Below, one piece after another: positions 36,402-44,325 of a stretch of 64,000 nt of DNA (its first letter is position 1; each line of letters opens with the position of its first letter). This stretch comes from Alphaproteobacteria bacterium (GTDB lineage Bacteria; Pseudomonadota; Alphaproteobacteria; Caulobacterales; Caulobacteraceae), in NCBI GenBank assembly GCA_018820275.1, contig JAHJOO010000050.1:62001-126000 (forward strand), given 5' to 3'. The notes under the pieces were generated by a model. It worked only from the letters and a program-made list of their open reading frames with translations. It was not told the DNA's origin and made no database searches. A program made the translations under genes and the position numbers.

Positions 36402-37040
36402 TCAGCGCTCCAGCGGACGGGCCGGGTTGCCGACGACGGTCTCGCCGGGCGCGACGTCGCGCGTCACCACCGCCCCCATGCCGATCACCGCGCCCGCCCC
36501 GATGCGGCGCGGCCGGCCCGGAGCGCCCTGTTTGATCACCGCGCCCGCCCCGACATAGGCGCCGTCGCCGATCTCCACATTGCCGTTCACGGTGGCCCCG
36601 GGGGCCAGGGTGACGAAGTCGCCGATCGTGCAGTCGTGCATCACGCAGGCGTGCGGATTCGCCAGAAAATGACGCCCGATGCGGACCTCGTCGGTGATGA
36701 CCACGCCGTCGCACAGGACGGCGCCTTCGCCGATCTCGCTGCGTCCCCGCCGGCGCGCCGTGTCGGCCACGACCGTTCCGAAGGCCCGGCCGGTGGTCTC
36801 GGTCTCCACGATGCGGCGGCGCAGGGCCGGATCGCCGACGGCGACCACCAGGGCCTGATCGTCTTCGAGTTCCTTCAGTGGGCGCGTGACGATGCCCCCG
36901 ACCGGGGACGGGTCGGCAGGATTCTGCGGCACGAACACGACCGGATCGGCGACCTCGCCCCTGTCCGCGCGCACCTGCGCCAGCGCCAGCGCCGCCACTT
37001 CCCGGGCCAGTCCGCCGGTTCCCACGATGGCGATGCGCAT
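36402..37040 (-). CDS. NeuD/PglD-family sugar N- or O-acetyltransferase (LegH candidate)
   Basis: A 212-residue protein with an N-terminal Rossmann-like segment (MRIAIVGTGGLAREVAALAL) and a C-terminal left-handed beta-helix of hexapeptide repeats (IGEGAVLCDGVVIT, IGRHFLANPHACVMHDCTIGDFVTLAPGATVNGNVEIGDGAYVGAGAVI). This layout is shared by NeuD, PglD and LegH. The catalytic histidine would be in HDCTIGD. In a legionaminate pathway it would acetylate the 4-amino group, the missing step between LegC and LegG. It lies on the opposite strand inside the gene cluster, which points to a local inversion. ATG 37040 is chosen by family alignment. Confidence 0.88.
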   Translation of the reverse strand: MRIAIVGTGGLAREVAALALAQVRADRGEVADPVVFVPQNPADPSPVGGIVTRPLKELEDDQALVVAVGDPALRRRIVETETTGRAFGTVVADTARRRGRSEIGEGAVLCDGVVITDEVRIGRHFLANPHACVMHDCTIGDFVTLAPGATVNGNVEIGDGAYVGAGAVIKQGAPGRPRRIGAGAVIGMGAVVTRDVAPGETVVGNPARPLER

Positions 37041-37126
37041 GTCCGGCCCTCCCGGCGGCCGTGGGGCGAATCGGCCGCCTCGGCTACGCTGGCCCACGAC
37101 GCGCCATGCGTCGAGGAGGGATTGGG

Positions 37127-38275
37127 GTGAGCCCGCGCCGTCTCCGCCTGCTGACCACCGGCCGCGCCGACTGGAACATCCTGTCGCCGCTGGCGCGCGC
37201 CCTGCATGCCGACCCGGACGTCGACCTCGGCCTGGTCGTCACCGGCGGTCATCTGGACGCGGCGCAGGGCCTGACGGTCGCCGCGATCGAGGCGACCGGC
37301 CTGCCGATCGCGGCGCGCGTTCCCTGGGGGGACGGGACGCCCGCCGTCCGCGCCGCGCGGGTTCTGGACGGCGTCGCGCAAGCCCTCGCCGACGATCCGG
37401 CCGACATGCTGACCCTGTTGGGCGACCGCTTCGAGACGCTCGCCGCCGCCCAGGCCGCGACCCTCGTCGGCGTGCCCCTGGTCCACCTGTCGGGCGGCGA
37501 CGTCACCGAAGGAGCCATGGACGACGGGTTCCGCCACGCCCTCACCAAGCTGTCTCACCTGCATCTGGCCTTCCACCAGACCGCCGCCCGCCGCCTGCGT
37601 CAGCTGGGGGAGGGGGCCGACCGGATCCACGTCGTCGGCAATCCGGCGCTGGACGGTCTGGTCGAGGCGGCGCGCATGTCCGACGCGGATCTGGAGCGCC
37701 ACCTCGGCGCCCCTCCCGGACCCCGGAACCTGCTGGTGACCTTCCACCCCGTGACCCTGCACGCCGATCATGGCCGGGCCCAGCTCGAGGCCCTGCTGGG
37801 TGCGCTGGACCGTCTGGACGACGGCTGGACCCTGTGGATCACCGCCCCCAATGCCGACCCCGGCGGCGCGGATTTCGACGCCCGGCTGCGCGGCTGGGCC
37901 GCCGCCCGGCCCGGCGTCCATTTCCGCGAGGCCCTCGGCGAGGCCTATGTCCCGCTGGTCGCCCGCTGCGCCGCGGTGATCGGCAATTCCTCGTCGGGCC
38001 TGGCCGAGACGCCGACGCTGGGCGTCCCGACCGTCGACGTCGGCGACCGCCAGCGCGGCCGTCTGGCCGGCCCCGGCGTCGTCCATGCCGGGGCGGATCC
38101 GGACGCGATCCTCGACGCCCTGGCGCGCGCGCGCTCAATTGATCCGCAGGGGATCGCCAATCCCTACGGCGACGGCCGCTCCGTGGCGCGCATCCTGGCG
38201 ATCCTGAAATCCGCGCCGCCGCGCGATGTCTTGCTGCGCAAGCCCTTCGTCGATCTGGAGGCCGGGCATGGCTGA
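37127..38275 (+). CDS. neuC: Hydrolysing sugar-nucleotide 2-epimerase (NeuC/LegG family)
   Basis: A 382-residue GT-B-fold enzyme. TTGRADWNILSPLARAL at the N-terminus, LGDRFETLAAAQAA and VPLVHLSGGDVTEGAMDDGFRHALTKLSHLHLAF match the hydrolysing 2-epimerase family. NSSSGLAETPTLGVPTVDVGDRQRGRL near the C-terminus binds the nucleotide. LegG acts on GDP-linked and NeuC on UDP-linked substrates; the presence of LegB and LegC favours a LegG-type role releasing the free mannosamine-type sugar. GTG start with GAGGAGGG six bases upstream. Its end overlaps neuB by 8 bp. Confidence 0.92.
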   Translation: MSPRRLRLLTTGRADWNILSPLARALHADPDVDLGLVVTGGHLDAAQGLTVAAIEATGLPIAARVPWGDGTPAVRAARVLDGVAQALADDPADMLTLLGDRFETLAAAQAATLVGVPLVHLSGGDVTEGAMDDGFRHALTKLSHLHLAFHQTAARRLRQLGEGADRIHVVGNPALDGLVEAARMSDADLERHLGAPPGPRNLLVTFHPVTLHADHGRAQLEALLGALDRLDDGWTLWITAPNADPGGADFDARLRGWAAARPGVHFREALGEAYVPLVARCAAVIGNSSSGLAETPTLGVPTVDVGDRQRGRLAGPGVVHAGADPDAILDALARARSIDPQGIANPYGDGRSVARILAILKSAPPRDVLLRKPFVDLEAGHG

Positions 38276-39356
38276 CCGCGTCTTCATCGTCGCCGAGGCG
38301 GGCGTGAACCACGACGGCTCGCTGGACGACGCCCTGACCCTCGTCGACGTCGCCGCCGCGGCGGGGGCCGACGCGGTCAAGTTCCAGACCTTCCGCGCCG
38401 ACGCGCTCGTCACCCGCCGCGCCGCCAAGGCCGCCTATCAGGTCGCCAACACCGGTCAGGACGGCGGCCAGGCCGACATGCTGCGTCGGCTCGAGCTGTC
38501 GGAAGACGCCCATCATCGCATCGCCGACCGCTGCCGCGACCGCGGGATCGCCTTCATGTCCACGGCCTTCGATCTGGAAGGCCTCGCCCTGCTGGACCGT
38601 ATGGGGGTGCCGGCGATCAAGATCCCGTCCGGCGACCTGACCTGGGGGGCCATGCTGCTGGCCGCCGCCCGCACCGGGCGGCCCCTGTTCGTCTCCACCG
38701 GCATGGCCGAACTGGAAGAGGTGCGGCAGGCGCTGGGCGTCGTCGCCTTCGGCCTGACCCGCGAGGGCGAGCCCACGGGCCTCGCCGACTGCGACGCGGC
38801 CTTCGCCTCGGCCGAGGGCCGGGCGGCCGTGCAGGCCCGGGTCACCGTCCTGCAGTGCACGACCCAGTATCCGGCCCCCGCCGCGGCCGCCAACCTGCGC
38901 GCCATGGCGACCATGGCCGAGGCCTTCGGCGTGCCCGTCGGCTATTCCGACCACACGCTGGGCATTGCCGTCGCCACGGCGGCCGTGGCCCTGGGGGCCC
39001 GGGTGATCGAGAAGCATTTCACCCTCGGTCGGGATCGTCCGGGCCCGGATCATGCCGCCTCTCTGGAGCCGGCCGAGCTGACGGCCCTGGTGCGCGCCGT
39101 CCGCGACGTCGAGGCGGCGCTCGGCGACGGCCTCAAGACGCCGTCGGCCGCGGAGTTGCCGAACCGCCCGATCGCCCGTCGGTCCCTCGTCGCGGCGCGG
39201 CCGGTGGCGGCGGGTGAGGCGTGGACGGCCGGGGCGGTCACGGCCAAGCGGCCGGCCGACGGGCTTTCGCCCATGACCTGGTGGGACATCGCGGGCCGCA
39301 CCGCCGTCCGCGCCTATGCCGTCGACGACGCTCTGGCCGCGGAGGAACTGCCGTGA
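38268..39356 (+). CDS. neuB: Nonulosonate synthase (NeuB/LegI family)
   Basis: A 362-residue TIM-barrel synthase plus C-terminal SAF (antifreeze-like) domain. FIVAEAGVNHDGSLDDALTLVD is the family start. VKFQTF, IKIPSGDLTW, STGMAELEEVRQAL, QCTTQYPAP and GYSDHTLG line the PEP/metal site. The SAF domain (residues about 305-362) carries RRSLVAARPVAAGE and KRPADGLSP. It condenses PEP with a ManNAc-type sugar to make N-acetylneuraminic or, more likely here, legionaminic acid. It overlaps both neighbours, so it is co-translated with neuC and the nucleotidyltransferase. Confidence 0.94.
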   Translation: MADRVFIVAEAGVNHDGSLDDALTLVDVAAAAGADAVKFQTFRADALVTRRAAKAAYQVANTGQDGGQADMLRRLELSEDAHHRIADRCRDRGIAFMSTAFDLEGLALLDRMGVPAIKIPSGDLTWGAMLLAAARTGRPLFVSTGMAELEEVRQALGVVAFGLTREGEPTGLADCDAAFASAEGRAAVQARVTVLQCTTQYPAPAAAANLRAMATMAEAFGVPVGYSDHTLGIAVATAAVALGARVIEKHFTLGRDRPGPDHAASLEPAELTALVRAVRDVEAALGDGLKTPSAAELPNRPIARRSLVAARPVAAGEAWTAGAVTAKRPADGLSPMTWWDIAGRTAVRAYAVDDALAAEELP

Positions 39357-40411
39357 AGCACTGGGAACGGACCCTGATCGCGCCGGACGCGACCCTGCGC
39401 GACGCCCTGCGCAACATCGACGCCACCGGCGTGGGCATGGCGCTGGTCGTCGATCCCGACCGGCGCCTGCTGGGCACCCTGTCCGACGGCGACATCCGCC
39501 GCGCCCTGATCCGCGGCGAGGATCTGGACGGCCCGTGCGGCGCCTTCGCCAACCCCGACCCCGCCAGCGCGCCCGCCGACATGGACGCCGCCTCGCGGCT
39601 GGGCCTTCTCCGGTCGCGCAAGCTGCGCCAGCTCCCCTTGCTGGACGGCGAGGGACGGATCGCCGGCCTGTCGACCCTGGCCGACTTTCTGGAAATGCCG
39701 GACCGCCCCAACGCCGTGGTCATCATGGCGGGCGGCAAGGGAACGCGTCTGGGCGAGCTGACCCAGGACACGCCCAAACCGATGCTGAAGGTCGGTCCGC
39801 GGCCGATGCTGGACACGGTGGTCGACGCCTTCGCGGCCCAGGGCTTCCGCCGCATCTTCCTGTCGATCAACTATCGCGGCGAGCAGATCGAGGCCCATTT
39901 CGGGGACGGGAGCGCCCGGGGCCTGGACATCCGCTATCTGCGCGAGACCCGGCCGCTGGGCACGTGCGGGTCCCTCTCCCTGCTTCCGGATGCGGAAGAC
40001 CAACCGGTCCTCGTGACGAACGGCGACGTCCTGACCAAGATCGACTACGGCCAGGTTCTGGACGGGCACGCGGCGTCCGGCTCGGCGGCCACCGTCGTCG
40101 TGCGCGACTACGAGATGCAGGTGCCCTTCGGCGTCGTGCGCGCCGACGAGGGCAGCCGGGTCCTGACGATCGAGGAAAAGCCCAGCTTCGTCCACCGGAT
40201 CAACGCCGGCGTCTACGCCCTGTCGCGGCCGGCCCTGCAGGCGGTGCCGTCAGATCAGCCGTTCGACATGCCCGAACTGCTGCAGGCGCTGATCGCCGCG
40301 GGACACGGCGTGCGTTCGTACCGGGCCGAGGGCTATTGGGTGGATGTGGGCCGCATGGCCGATTTCGCCCGCGCCAACGAGGACTACGGCGCCGTCTTCG
40401 AAGGCAGCTGA
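39353..40411 (+). CDS. ptmE: CBS-domain sugar-phosphate nucleotidyltransferase (PtmE-like)
   Basis: A 352-residue protein with two N-terminal CBS motifs (residues about 5-115; LVVDPDRRLLGTLSDGDIRRALIRG and LPLLDGEGRIAGLSTL) followed by a nucleotidyltransferase domain (VVIMAGGKGTRLGELTQDTPKPMLKVG, NGDVLTKIDY, IEEKPSFVHRINAGVYAL). In Campylobacter PtmE this architecture makes GDP-glucosamine for the legionaminate route; CBS domains probably sense an adenine or guanine nucleotide. GTG start overlaps the neuB stop (GTGA). The cluster lacks a CMP-legionaminate synthetase. Confidence 0.88.
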   Translation: MKHWERTLIAPDATLRDALRNIDATGVGMALVVDPDRRLLGTLSDGDIRRALIRGEDLDGPCGAFANPDPASAPADMDAASRLGLLRSRKLRQLPLLDGEGRIAGLSTLADFLEMPDRPNAVVIMAGGKGTRLGELTQDTPKPMLKVGPRPMLDTVVDAFAAQGFRRIFLSINYRGEQIEAHFGDGSARGLDIRYLRETRPLGTCGSLSLLPDAEDQPVLVTNGDVLTKIDYGQVLDGHAASGSAATVVVRDYEMQVPFGVVRADEGSRVLTIEEKPSFVHRINAGVYALSRPALQAVPSDQPFDMPELLQALIAAGHGVRSYRAEGYWVDVGRMADFARANEDYGAVFEGS

Positions 40412-40423
40412 TGCGACGACGAA

Positions 40424-40452
40424 AAGCCGGCGAGCACAGGGCTCGCCGGCTT
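40424..40452. terminator. Terminator at the end of the legionaminate operon
   Basis: A 12-bp perfect stem, AAGCCGGCGAGC and GCTCGCCGGCTT, encloses a 5-base loop, with A-run before and TTC after. It sits between convergent genes and likely works on both strands. Confidence 0.75.
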
Positions 40453-40493
40453 CAAAGCTCGTGGATCGCGGCCGGGGCCGCGAGCGTTCGGAC

Positions 40494-40721
40494 TTAGTTG
40501 CTGTCCGAGTCGTCGTCGGTGGCGACGACGATGAAGGTGGCCAGCACCGCGCCGCCGATGAGCAGCACGGCGACCGGGATACCGGCGAACTCGTTCGAGG
40601 CGTCGGCCGACGCGCCGACGCGGTCACCCACGCGAGCGGCGGCGGTGTTGGAGCCGGCGGCAGCAGCTTGGCCGGCGACCAGCAGCAGACCGACCGAAAC
40701 GGCGGCGATCGTCTTACGCAT
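40494..40721 (-). CDS. Small envelope protein with C-terminal TM and acidic DDDSDSN tail (B)
   Basis: A 75-residue protein: signal peptide ending GQAAA or AAAAG near residue 22, a short Ala/Ser/Arg region, a hydrophobic helix (IPVAVLLIGGAVLATFIVVA) and the tail TDDDSDSN. The signal peptides of this protein and that at 33547-33999 also match in part (VLLIAGQA against LLLVAGQA). AAAGGGG lies before ATG. Single-gene unit with AT-rich upstream DNA. Function unknown. A peptide or scaffold role at the membrane is possible; the shared tail suggests a common sorting or interaction partner. Confidence 0.75.
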   Translation of the reverse strand: MRKTIAAVSVGLLLVAGQAAAAGSNTAAARVGDRVGASADASNEFAGIPVAVLLIGGAVLATFIVVATDDDSDSN

Positions 40722-40889
40722 CAGAATCCCCTTTAATATTTAACGTGGCACGCGGTTGCGCGCGTTTCCGAGAATGCTTCTACGCCCTCGAGGTTGCAGA
40801 AGGCAAGCAATTTTAGGCCTGTTACCCGTTTCGAAGGCACCACTTGTGGCCGATGAGCACCGGTTCCGACGCGCCCGGAGGGATCGCCG

Positions 40890-41894
40890 TCAGTATGTCA
40901 AACTCCGGCCGGACAGTCCGGTTCCGCGGATTTCGGCGACGACAACGTCCAGCTGCCGGGCCCGTTCGGCCGCCGACGGGTGCCCCCACTGGGCCCACCT
41001 GACGCGCCAGTTCGACTCGCCGAACCGTCGCCAGAAGGCCGGCGCGATCTCATAGGCGAAGTCCGCCCTCGCCATCAGAAAGAGGCCGACACGGTCGGCC
41101 TCGCGTTCCACGCGCTCCAGGCGGCCCGGCGCGACCGCCAGGTTTCCGAACACCCGCCGGGCAGGGGCCTCACGATCGAGGATGTCGCGATGTTCCAGCA
41201 CGTTATGCGCCAGCTCATGACCCAGAATGACGGCCAGCTCATCGTCCGTCAGGGCGAACCGCGCGAGCGCGCTGGAGATGTGCACCGAGGACCCGTCGGC
41301 GCGGGCGTTCAGTTCGTCCGAAACATCCAGGTGCACATCATAGGCGCAGACGGCCTCGGGGACGACGACCACCTCGCGCACGACACCTTCGCGCCGGATC
41401 TCCATCGTCAGGGGGCCCCCGTCGACCAGCGCCGCTTCGAGCACCTTCAGGTTCGCCTCCACGCCCTCGTAGCGGGCGCGATCGGCCGTGGCGCCCGCCT
41501 TCAGCTCCACGCCGTCGACGGACATGACGACGTCTCCCCTCGCCAGACCCGCCTTCGCCGCCGGCCCCCCGGGAGCCGTGGCCGAGACGGCGGGCAGATC
41601 GCCCTCAAGTCCGTCGACAATGAGCATGTCGCGCATTGGGGCGCTGTACTGGTTGGCGGCATGCAAAAGCCAGCCCGCCCCGAAAGCCCGCTTGGGGCAC
41701 ACATCGACGTTCGAGGACACCAGGCGATGGAACACTCCCAGCACTCTCCGGTCCAGGTCTCCGATCTCGGCGATACGATCCGCTGTTGACGGGACCCGTC
41801 CGTCCGACAAGGGCGAGACGCGCATCGGGCTGCAGCTCCCTGCAATCGCGAGCAGGGGGAGGACCAGCACGAAGTGCCATCTGGGCCCCGTCAT
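40890..41894 (-). CDS. M48-family metalloprotease lipoprotein with PDZ domain
   Basis: A 334-residue envelope protein. A signal peptide ends AGSC (imperfect lipobox, Cys21). A PDZ-like segment occupies residues about 100-180 (GGPAAKAGLARGDVVMSVDGVEL). The gluzincin motif HELAH (His226, Glu227, His230) follows, with the third ligand Glu in EREADRVGLFL. These are the M48 hallmarks seen in BepA and LoiP-type periplasmic proteases that clear or assemble outer-membrane proteins. Its start overlaps the stop of the Wza-like gene (TGATG), so it may look after export-complex assembly. Confidence 0.9.
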   Translation of the reverse strand: MTGPRWHFVLVLPLLAIAGSCSPMRVSPLSDGRVPSTADRIAEIGDLDRRVLGVFHRLVSSNVDVCPKRAFGAGWLLHAANQYSAPMRDMLIVDGLEGDLPAVSATAPGGPAAKAGLARGDVVMSVDGVELKAGATADRARYEGVEANLKVLEAALVDGGPLTMEIRREGVVREVVVVPEAVCAYDVHLDVSDELNARADGSSVHISSALARFALTDDELAVILGHELAHNVLEHRDILDREAPARRVFGNLAVAPGRLERVEREADRVGLFLMARADFAYEIAPAFWRRFGESNWRVRWAQWGHPSAAERARQLDVVVAEIRGTGLSGRSLTY

Positions 41895-42586
41895 CAGAAG
41901 AGTCGGAATACGGCCAGTGCGGGGAGGGCGCTGATGGCGTCTTGAGCGAGGGCGTTCAGGCGGCTGATGTCCACCACGATGATGTCGTCACCGTAAATGG
42001 TCGGATCGACGTCGCGGCCATCGCGGATCGCCTCAAGATTGAAGACGGCCACCATCCGCTGTCCGTCGACTTCCCGGAAGACCGCGACCTGTTTGATGTC
42101 AGCTTCGCGAAGAGGGCCTCTCGCCATGGCCACGGCCTGCAAAAGTGTCGTTCGTCCGCGCATCTCGTAGACGCCGGGTTGGGTCACGGCACCGTCTACG
42201 GTGACTTTCTGGCTCGCGGCTTCTTCGATCGTCACCGTGACCTGCGGATTGCGCAGGTAGCGCTCGGCCAGACGCGTCCCGATCTCGTCCGAAAGTTCAC
42301 TGGCCGTCAAACCCGCCGCCTGCACGGAGCCGATCAGCGGCATCTGGACATTCCCGGAGGAGTCCACACGGATTTTGTCGAACGAAAGGTCTGGAACCTG
42401 GAAGACGGCAATCCGCAACAGGTCCGCGGGGCCGATCCGGTACACTCCGTCAACCTCAGGTTCGGTGCCTTGCTGGAGTGCCCACGGATCCACGACCTGG
42501 ACCGAGGTCGTATTCGACGGGGCGCGGCTCCCGGACGCACAAGCTGCCATGAAGAGCGCCGATATCAGAATAATGGCAAGGCGCAT
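41894..42586 (-). CDS. Polysaccharide export outer-membrane protein (Wza-like)
   Basis: A 230-residue lipoprotein (lipobox-like MAAC, Cys16). YRIGPADLLRIAVFQVPDLS begins the poly-export domain, which continues to about residue 125. A single SLBB domain (VTVDGAVTQPGVYEMRGRTTLLQAVAMARG) follows. It is shorter than E. coli Wza, like the short Wza relatives used for holdfast or exopolysaccharide secretion in Caulobacterales. It probably forms the outer-membrane exit of the polymer with the Wzc-like protein. AAGAAGGA precedes ATG. Translation of the M48 gene is coupled to it. Confidence 0.93.
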   Translation of the reverse strand: MRLAIILISALFMAACASGSRAPSNTTSVQVVDPWALQQGTEPEVDGVYRIGPADLLRIAVFQVPDLSFDKIRVDSSGNVQMPLIGSVQAAGLTASELSDEIGTRLAERYLRNPQVTVTIEEAASQKVTVDGAVTQPGVYEMRGRTTLLQAVAMARGPLREADIKQVAVFREVDGQRMVAVFNLEAIRDGRDVDPTIYGDDIIVVDISRLNALAQDAISALPALAVFRLF

Positions 42587-42948
42587 GGCGACGGTCCTTC
42601 TTGCGGGCTTCGCGCCCCGAGCAGCGCCGGAACGCTTTCGGCCCCTGTAGGTTCGGACGGAGCCGGACGACGGCTGTCCGGTAACAGGAGCGCCGGGCCG
42701 ATGTCCATAGCGGAGAGGCGGGCGGGGTCCCCCGCCTCACGTGTCCCGGTCCATCTCCGCTCCGGGCTGAGCCCGCATGTCAGGCCGGCTCGGCAACTCG
42801 GTTCCCGATCCTGGAACACGGAGGTGGGCCAGCCGGCGGGACACCCGGGTCGGTGTCATGGAGAATGCGCCCGCGCAGTTGCCTTGACGCCGGGTCTCCG
42901 CGGCCTAGGGCCCGGCCCGGCAGGCTGCCGGGCTCCGCGCCTCGCAAC
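42587..42948. other. Upstream region of the Wza-like gene
   Basis: 362 bp with no supported gene. It should contain the promoter of the Wza-like gene. Near its far end is a hairpin, GCCCGGCA at 42915-42922 pairing with TGCCGGGC at 42926-42933, just after a possible small zinc-ribbon gene. I recognise no regulator site. Confidence 0.4.
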
Positions 42949-43053
42949 CTAGAAGCGCTGCTTGCGGCATTTGATGCAGGTCATGGCTCGCGGGTTCGAG
43001 CGGCTCTGGACAAACCGGTGACGGCAGATGAGGCGGCGAATGAATGTGAGCAT
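42949..43053 (-). CDS. Possible zinc-ribbon microprotein
   Basis: A 34-residue reading frame with basic residues and a Cys-x-His (residues 10-12) and Cys-x-x-Cys (residues 26-29) arrangement, in the order seen in small zinc-ribbon proteins. Its end is followed by a stem-loop 16 bases downstream. The ribosome site is weak. No homology can be tested here; the pattern and location in an otherwise gene-free stretch (43054-43208 also has nothing else) make it a candidate only. Confidence 0.4.
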   Translation of the reverse strand: MLTFIRRLICRHRFVQSRSNPRAMTCIKCRKQRF

Positions 43054-43208
43054 CGCAATGAATGTCCCAGGAAGTGGGTCCCGAAGGTCATTCGGGGTCT
43101 GACGCCGCTCGAGATCGCGAAGGTGGCGATGCTTCCTGCGCACTCAACGCACGTCTACAGCGTGTCAGGCAAGCGTCACCGTAAACGCGTCCGATGGGGG
43201 CTGGCCAC

Positions 43209-44228
43209 TCACACCCCGTAGAAGTCCCGGTACCAGCTGACGAACCGACCCACGCCGACGTCGATGGCCGTCCTGGGTTCATACCCGATCTGGTGGCGGG
43301 TGCGCACGATGTCCGCCTCGGTTCGCAGCATCTCTCCCGGTTGAGCGGGCAGCAGGTTCATGATGGCCTTCTTGCCCAGCCCCGCTTCGATCAATCCAAT
43401 GTAGCGTGAGAGCGGTTCGCGCCGGCCGGCTCCCAGATTGAACACGCGCCAGGGTGCCACCCCGCTGGTCGCCGGATCCGGCGCGTCGGCGCGCCACGCG
43501 GGGTCGGGTCGGGCGACGTCGTCCAGAGCCGCGAGCACCCCGTCGACGATGTCGTCCACATAGGTGAAGTCCCGCTCCATCAGACCCTCGCCATAGACGT
43601 CGATCGGCGTTCCCTCGACGATCGCCCGCGTGAATTTGAACAGGGCCATGTCGGGCCGCCCCCAGGGGCCGTACACGGTGAAGAACCTGAGGCCCGTACA
43701 GGGCAGGCCGTGCACGTAGGCGAAGGCGTGCGCCATGGCCTCGTTGGCGATCTTGGTCGCCGAGTAGAGGTTCAGCGGGTGAGAGACAGCCTGGCCGGTG
43801 TCGAAGGGCAGGGCTCCGTTGGCGCCGTACACGGAACTCGTGGATGCGAAGACCAGATGTTCGGTGCCGACGCGCTGACAGCCCTGCAGCACGTTCAGGA
43901 AGCCGACGACGTTGGCGTCGACGTAGGTCTCGGGGTTTTCCACGCTGTAGCGGATGCCCGCCTGCGCGCCCATGTGAACAACCCGGACTGGCCGGTGGTG
44001 TTCAAACAGCTCGGCCATGCGCGGCCTGTCGGCGAGATCGAGAACGTTGTCGACGTAGTTCGGATGGTCAAGAAGGCGCTCGCGCCGTGCCGCCTTGAGG
44101 CGGGGGTCGTAATAGGCGTTCAGGTTGTCGAGACCCACGACGTTCTGGCCACGCTCCAGCAGAGCGCGCGCGACGTGAAACCCGATGAAGCCGGCCGAGC
44201 CGGTGACGAGGATGGGGCGTCGAGCCAT
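43209..44228 (-). CDS. UDP-glucuronate 4-epimerase-like NAD-dependent epimerase
   Basis: A 339-residue extended SDR. ILVTGSAGFIGFHVARALLERG binds NAD, and HMGAQAGIRYSVENPETYVDANVVGFLNVL and STSSVYGAN with YSATKIANE (Tyr/Lys) form the active site. FFTVYGPWGRPDMALFKF is characteristic of UDP-glucuronate 4-epimerases (CapI/WbnF/LspL group), which supply UDP-galacturonate to surface polysaccharides. The product therefore probably carries galacturonic acid, though substrate is inferred from family resemblance. The TM segment of CapI-like proteins is absent, so it is soluble. Confidence 0.92.
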   Translation of the reverse strand: MARRPILVTGSAGFIGFHVARALLERGQNVVGLDNLNAYYDPRLKAARRERLLDHPNYVDNVLDLADRPRMAELFEHHRPVRVVHMGAQAGIRYSVENPETYVDANVVGFLNVLQGCQRVGTEHLVFASTSSVYGANGALPFDTGQAVSHPLNLYSATKIANEAMAHAFAYVHGLPCTGLRFFTVYGPWGRPDMALFKFTRAIVEGTPIDVYGEGLMERDFTYVDDIVDGVLAALDDVARPDPAWRADAPDPATSGVAPWRVFNLGAGRREPLSRYIGLIEAGLGKKAIMNLLPAQPGEMLRTEADIVRTRHQIGYEPRTAIDVGVGRFVSWYRDFYGV

Positions 44229-44325
44229 GCCGATGCTCTAGGACCTGTCTGACGGGAGTGGAACTGGTTTCAGCACCCCGGTGGTGATCCGGATGGAGCG
44301 CGCCTTGATCGCGGGGGAGGGCCCG

